From Candidatus Omnitrophota bacterium (lineage in GTDB: Bacteria; Ratteibacteria; UBA8468; MWAK01), in NCBI GenBank assembly GCA_026387085.1, contig JAPLMK010000123.1, positions 1 through 10,253 on the forward strand: a stretch of 10,253 bases of DNA. The letters run 5' to 3'. Within the stretch, counting starts at the first letter, position 1; every line of letters starts with the position of its first letter. The translations under genes were made by a program, and so were the position numbers. This document shows positions 7,003 to 10,253 of this stretch, piece by piece. The notes below the pieces were generated by a model. The model was not told the origin of the DNA. It made no database searches and saw only the letters and a program-made list of their open reading frames with translations.

Positions 7003-7009
7003 GGAGAGG
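6974..7009 (+). repeat. Short palindromic repeat, copy 3 (forms the C-terminus of WrbA)
   Basis: It starts with the same CCCCCTCACCTT leader as copy 1. It then has arms CCTCTCCC (6989-6996) and GGGAGAGG (7002-7009) around a CTGTA loop, which differs from the GTT loop of the other copies. The TAG in the loop region is the wrbA stop. The rubredoxin gene begins 19 bases later. Confidence 0.8.
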
Positions 7010-7027
7010 AAATTAAAAAGGAAAACA

Positions 7028-7186
7028 ATGGATAAATGGCGATGCCTGGTCTGCGGATATGTTTACGACCCGTTGCTCGGTGACCCGGAAAACGGTTTTA
7101 ACCCGGGAACCTCTTTTGAGCAATTACCGGAAACCTGGTCCTGCCCGGAATGCGGCGTAAGCAAGGACCAATTCGAAAAGATTTGA
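7028..7186 (+). CDS. Rubredoxin
   Basis: A 52-residue one-electron carrier with a single Fe(Cys)4 site: Cys6-x2-Cys9 (CLVCG) and Cys39-x2-Cys42 (CPECG). The conserved aromatic and turn residues are present: W4, Y11, Y13, DP14-15, the GDPENGFNPGTSFEQLP stretch (18-34) and W37. Length and spacing are textbook. The start has AAGGA upstream at good distance, immediately after the palindromic repeat. The TGA stop shares its last base with the korA ATG. In anaerobes rubredoxin is the common electron donor to superoxide reductase, which begins this operon. Here it may also accept electrons from the ketoacid oxidoreductase through other carriers, which is inference. Confidence 0.96.
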   Translation: MDKWRCLVCGYVYDPLLGDPENGFNPGTSFEQLPETWSCPECGVSKDQFEKI

Positions 7187-8922
7187 TGGAACAAAATGAG
7201 GTTGCTTTTAAGATTGCCGGGGAAGCCGGCCAGGGGCTGAACGTTTCCACCCTGAACCTGGCAAGAGCATTCACCCGGAAAGGTTTTCACGCTTTTCTGC
7301 TGACCGATAACCCCAACTCCATAAAACTGGAGCCCGCCTGGTCTTCCCTGAGGGTGAGCACCCACCTGGTAACCAGCCAGACCGAAAGAATTGATGTCCT
7401 GGTGGCCTTAAAATCTGACGCCATTTTACGACACCGGACAGAAATGTCGGAGAACGGTTTTATCATCTGCGACGAAGATACCGTAAATCAGAAAGGAGAA
7501 GAGCCGTTTGCCGGAATTAAATACCTGCCGGTCCCTCTTTCCGGGATAGTCAAGGAGATGCATGCCCCGGATTTAATACGCAACACTATTGCCCTGGGCG
7601 CGTTCCTGGCCCTGATTGACTACCATCCGGCCGGGATGAAGGAAATCATAACCGGGTTTTTTGCGCGCAAAGGCGAGGCGATTATAAATCAAAATATTTC
7701 GGCGCTGGAAGCCGGTTTCAATTTTGTGCGGAACAATTACGGAACTTTTGTCCGGAAATACCTGCCGGAGGAAAACGGCCCGGCCCGCCTCTTCCTGAAC
7801 GGAAACGAAGCGCTTTCGCTCGGAGCCATTAAAGCCGGGTGCAAGCTACTGGCCGCTTACCCGATGACGCCCTCCTCATCCATTCTTCATTACCTGGCTT
7901 CCAAGGAGCGGGAATATAATATCGTAGTCAAACATACCGAGGATGAAATTTCCGCCATAAACATGGCTATCGGCGCTAATTTTGCCGGAGTGCGGGCCAT
8001 GACCTGTACTTCCGGCGGCGGATTTTCCCTGATGGTAGAAGCGCTGGGAATGGCGGCGCAAAGCGAAACACCGGTAGTGATAGTAGTCGGCCAGCGGCCC
8101 GGACCAAGCACCGGCCAGCCCACCCACACCGGTCAGGGAGAACTACAGTTCTTAATCTCCGCCTCGCAGGGTGAATTTCCCAGAATTATCCTGGCGCCCG
8201 GCGATGCGGCCGAAACCTTCCGGGAAACCTTTAACGCCTTTAATCTGGCGGAAAAATTCCAGGTCCCGGTTCTAATCCTGACCGACAAATACCTGGCTGA
8301 AAGTTACACCGGCTGGTCGGAACTTAAAGATGATGACTTGAAAATTGACCGCGGCAAGTTATTAACCGAAGCGCAACTACCCGCGGAAAAAAATTATGAA
8401 CGGTATCAAATTACGCCGGACGGAATTTCACCCCGGTCCGTCCCTTCCCAAAAAAACGGAATCCACGTAGCCACCAGTTACGAGCACGACGAATCCGGCT
8501 GGTACCAGGAGGACCCGGCCGGAGTTAAAAAGATGTACGACAAACGGTTTGCCAAAATACCATTTATTTTAAAGGAGTTGCCGGAACCAAAACTTTACGG
8601 ACCGGATGAAGCGCAAATCACACTCCTGGCCTGGGGTTCCACCAAAGGTCCGGTCCTGGAAGCCCTGGAACGCCTGGCAAAAGAAGGCATAACCGCCAAT
8701 CTGATTCATCTGATTTACCTGTGGCCGCTGCCCATTGAAGCGTTGTCCGGATTGATTAAAAACGCGCAAAAAACAATGATGGTTGAAGGCAATTATACCG
8801 GACAATTAGCGCAGGTCATCTGCCGGGAAACCGGCCTTAAGATTGACCATATCTTGACAAAATATGACGGACAGCCCTTTTATCCGGCTGAAATTTGCGC
8901 AAAAGTAAAAGAGGTTCTTTAA
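7186..8922 (+). CDS. korA: 2-oxoacid:ferredoxin oxidoreductase, fused gamma-alpha subunit
   Basis: With the next gene it forms an enzyme that oxidatively decarboxylates a 2-oxoacid (2-oxoglutarate, pyruvate or related) to the acyl-CoA and reduces ferredoxin; cytoplasmic. The 578-residue protein has an N-terminal gamma domain (about 1-195; GEAGQGLNVST at 12-22) fused to the alpha domain. The alpha domain opens with FLNGNEALSLGAIKAGC and carries the substrate-side AYPMTPSSS motif (224-232), HTEDEISAINMAIGA (250-264), TCTSGGGFSLM (273-283) and GQRPGPSTGQPTHTGQGEL (302-320). A C-terminal TKY-DGQPF segment (558-564) ends it. The ATG at 7186 overlaps the rubredoxin TGA by one base; the frame is open 36 bases further but that would lie inside rubredoxin. 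Substrate choice cannot be settled by eye. Confidence 0.93.
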   Translation: MEQNEVAFKIAGEAGQGLNVSTLNLARAFTRKGFHAFLLTDNPNSIKLEPAWSSLRVSTHLVTSQTERIDVLVALKSDAILRHRTEMSENGFIICDEDTVNQKGEEPFAGIKYLPVPLSGIVKEMHAPDLIRNTIALGAFLALIDYHPAGMKEIITGFFARKGEAIINQNISALEAGFNFVRNNYGTFVRKYLPEENGPARLFLNGNEALSLGAIKAGCKLLAAYPMTPSSSILHYLASKEREYNIVVKHTEDEISAINMAIGANFAGVRAMTCTSGGGFSLMVEALGMAAQSETPVVIVVGQRPGPSTGQPTHTGQGELQFLISASQGEFPRIILAPGDAAETFRETFNAFNLAEKFQVPVLILTDKYLAESYTGWSELKDDDLKIDRGKLLTEAQLPAEKNYERYQITPDGISPRSVPSQKNGIHVATSYEHDESGWYQEDPAGVKKMYDKRFAKIPFILKELPEPKLYGPDEAQITLLAWGSTKGPVLEALERLAKEGITANLIHLIYLWPLPIEALSGLIKNAQKTMMVEGNYTGQLAQVICRETGLKIDHILTKYDGQPFYPAEICAKVKEVL

Positions 8923-9782
8923 TGGCTACAACGCTGGAATTGAAAACGGAACATAATCCATCCTGGTGCCAGGGCTGCGGCAATTACGGAATCCTCAACG
9001 GCCTGAAAGCAGCCATCAGCCAAGCCGGGTTTGAACCGCACCTGACGGTGCTGGTATCCGGCATCGGCTGTTCCGGGAAAGACCCCCACTTTGTCAAAAC
9101 TTACGGTTTCGAAGGTATCCACGGCCGGGTTCTGCCGGTGGCCACCGCCATCCGGCTCGCTAATCACCGCCTGAAAGTAATCGGCTGTTCCGGAGACGGC
9201 GATGCCTACGGAATCGGCGGCAACCATCTCCTGCACACGATGCGCCGGAACGTTGAGATAACCTACCTGGTCCACGACAACCAGATTTACGGTTTAACCA
9301 CCGGACAAACTTCACCGACCAGCATTAAGGGATTCGCCACCAAATCCACACCTTTCGGTGCCATTGAAGAACCAATTAATCCCGTCAGTCTGGCGATTGC
9401 GGCCGGCGCCACCTTTGTGGCGCGCGTTTTTGTGGGCGAGTTTAACCACTTTAAGCAGGTTTTGGCGCAGGCCCTGAAACATAAAGGGTTCGCCCTGGTT
9501 GATATTCTTCAGCCCTGCGTCACCTTCAACTACCTGAATACCTACCAATGGTTCAGCCAGCGCGTTTACAAACTGGACGATGAAATCGGCTCTGAACCGC
9601 CGGACCGGATAAAGGCGTTTAACCGGGCGCAGGAATGGGGAGAACGGATTCCAATCGGAGTTTTTTTTCAGGAGACCAAACCAACCTACGAGGACCAACT
9701 GCCGCAGTTAAAAGAAGGACCGCTCGCCGAACAGGACATCTCTTCCGTGGATATTAAAAAAACACTCTCGGAATTCATTTAA
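8922..9782 (+). CDS. korB: 2-oxoacid:ferredoxin oxidoreductase, beta subunit
   Basis: The 286-residue catalytic partner of the preceding subunit binds thiamine diphosphate and one [4Fe-4S] cluster. The cluster ligands expected for this group are present: Cys16 and Cys19 in WCQGCGNYGIL, Cys50 in SGIGCSGK and Cys199 in LQPCVTFN. The ThDP/Mg motif is GCSGDGDAYGIGGNH (88-102) through HDNQIYGLTTGQTSPTS (118-134). There is no extra ferredoxin-like domain, so electrons leave through the single cluster, as in the archaeal and mycobacterial two-subunit enzymes. The ATG overlaps the korA TAA by one base, with AGAGG 8 bases upstream. This is the last gene of the plus-strand operon; a structured repeat element follows within 30 bases. 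Confidence 0.95.
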   Translation: MATTLELKTEHNPSWCQGCGNYGILNGLKAAISQAGFEPHLTVLVSGIGCSGKDPHFVKTYGFEGIHGRVLPVATAIRLANHRLKVIGCSGDGDAYGIGGNHLLHTMRRNVEITYLVHDNQIYGLTTGQTSPTSIKGFATKSTPFGAIEEPINPVSLAIAAGATFVARVFVGEFNHFKQVLAQALKHKGFALVDILQPCVTFNYLNTYQWFSQRVYKLDDEIGSEPPDRIKAFNRAQEWGERIPIGVFFQETKPTYEDQLPQLKEGPLAEQDISSVDIKKTLSEFI

Positions 9783-9807
9783 TTTAGAAAAATGTATTAT
9801 GTTCCTG

Positions 9808-9865
9808 CGTAGCGCGACCCTTTCAGGGTCGCTAAAAAAAGCGAGGCTGAAAGCCTCGCACTACG
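9808..9865. repeat. Cloverleaf-like repeat element with two GC-rich hairpins
   Basis: An outer stem CGTAG (9808-9812) / CTACG (9861-9865) encloses two perfect 8-bp hairpins. The first is GCGACCCT/AGGGTCGC with a TTC loop (9814-9832). The second is GCGAGGCT/AGCCTCGC with a GAA loop (9841-9859). They are joined by T and seven A. The compact symmetric layout suggests a mobile or REP/MITE-like repeat and not coding sequence. In the plus direction it may stabilise or end the korAB transcript, though no T-run follows. Confidence 0.7.
9834..9859 (-). terminator. Rho-independent terminator for the minus-strand Fe-S protein gene
   Basis: Read on the minus strand, the 8-bp GC-rich hairpin 9859-9841 is followed directly by seven T residues (9840-9834). 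It lies about 115 bases past the stop of the gene ending at 9975. The same hairpin is part of the repeat element 9808-9865, so terminator function may be incidental to the repeat. Confidence 0.6.
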
Positions 9866-9895
9866 AAAAACAAAGCAACTACTTCGAACAAGCCC

Positions 9896-9919
9896 CGTTA
9901 GAAATCTTAATTTCTAACG
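9896..9919. repeat. Perfect 10-bp inverted repeat
   Basis: Arms CGTTAGAAAT (9896-9905) and ATTTCTAACG (9910-9919) are separated by CTTA. It lies between the cloverleaf element and the minus-strand Fe-S gene. It could be a stand-alone repeat, a protein-binding site or an extra hairpin of the transcript end. The rest of 9866-9974 shows no gene or clear signal. Confidence 0.6.
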
Positions 9920-9974
9920 AGTAAACTCGACAACCACGATACCGGGAGCCAGAAAAAATTTGGCCGCCGGGCCC

Positions 9975-10253
9975 TTATTTTTTCGTAACTCTTAAAGAAC
10001 CAATCTTGCCTTGAAGTGTCCCCATCGGACAGATTACGCACCAGGCTCTTTCCCGGGTAAATACGCCCAGCACAATGGCAACGAAAGTGGATAACAGGCA
10101 CATCTGAACAAAAATAAATCCAATTTTAGGGAAAGTTTTTTCCACGGTTACGAGCCGGAAAATCATAAATCCGATAAAAAACACAAAGATAACCCAGCGA
10201 AACCATTTTTTCAAAAACAGGCGGGGAACATTTCTTTTTAAACTTGCCTGACT
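9975..10253 (-). CDS. Membrane-bound 4Fe-4S-type protein, C-terminal part
   Basis: An open frame runs from the right edge to a TAA at 9977-9975, giving 92 visible residues. Two hydrophobic membrane segments are seen (about 17-37 and 44-65), followed by RERAWCVICPMGTLQGKIG (67-85) and a short basic tail. The WCxxCPMGTLQ signature resembles polyferredoxin-like membrane proteins of the NapH/CcoG/NosR group, which pass electrons at the membrane. A TTG at 10214 could be a start (79 aa), but the frame stays open to the edge with plausible basic sequence before it, so an upstream start outside the window is at least as likely. Odd: only the CxxC pair (72, 75) and a lone Cys52 in a membrane segment are visible, not a full four-cysteine cluster motif. 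No specific function is assigned. Confidence 0.65.
   Translation of the reverse strand, partial: SQASLKRNVPRLFLKKWFRWVIFVFFIGFMIFRLVTVEKTFPKIGFIFVQMCLLSTFVAIVLGVFTRERAWCVICPMGTLQGKIGSLRVTKK

Noticed and set aside
7150..7185. Upstream start for korA
   Set aside because: It would add 12 residues inside the rubredoxin gene; the ATG at 7186 has the family N-terminus and a one-base overlap.
8895..8921. Upstream start for korB
   Set aside because: It lies within the korA C-terminus; the ATG at 8922 has a good AGAGG site and a one-base overlap with the korA stop.
9808..9865. tRNA-like cloverleaf
   Set aside because: Too short, no anticodon arm, no conserved T-loop bases and no acceptor stem of tRNA length.
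9907..10101. 64-codon minus-strand frame
   Set aside because: It overlaps the membrane Fe-S gene in another frame and shows no family features.

Overview
The window looks like chromosomal DNA of moderate G+C content from an anaerobic or microaerophilic bacterium. The evidence is a superoxide reductase, a desulforedoxin-like protein, a rubredoxin and a ferredoxin-type 2-oxoacid oxidoreductase side by side, together with a glycogen synthase and a GH57 glycosidase. Short palindromic repeats and AT-rich spacer repeats of the kind common in uncultivated bacterial lineages lie between and inside the genes. The phylum cannot be fixed from this stretch.

Left half, minus strand (about 1-5746), read right to left: glycogen synthase (glgA), a GH57 alpha-glucan-active glycosidase, a DUF1015 protein, orotate phosphoribosyltransferase (pyrE) and the N-terminus of a slipin/stomatin-like membrane protein that leaves the window at base 1. 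The first two form a storage-polysaccharide pair. DUF1015, pyrE and slipin are packed 3-4 bases apart. Four of these five genes have no clear Shine-Dalgarno sequence; only slipin has a strong one.

The 85-bp space 5747-5831 is a divergent promoter region. It holds a perfect TTGACA-N16-TATAAT promoter for the plus strand and a plausible, overlapping promoter for glgA on the minus strand.

Right half, plus strand (5832-9782): a tight run of class II superoxide reductase, a 45-aa stand-alone desulforedoxin, WrbA, rubredoxin, KorA (fused gamma-alpha) and KorB. Several junctions overlap by 1-8 bases, so this is very probably one transcript. It reads as an oxygen-defence and electron-transfer set (superoxide reduction, a rubredoxin-type donor, a flavoprotein quinone reductase) co-expressed with a low-potential 2-oxoacid oxidoreductase.

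Right end (9783-10253): a structured repeat element with several hairpins, one of which makes a good minus-strand terminator, followed by the C-terminal part of a minus-strand membrane Fe-S protein that runs off the edge.

The most notable non-gene signal is a family of CCTCTCCCC/GGGGAGAGG palindromes. One copy lies between glgA and the GH57 gene, and two others form the extreme C-termini of GlgA and WrbA, adding Ser/Pro-rich tails. No CRISPR array, tRNA, rRNA, transposase or phage gene was seen.
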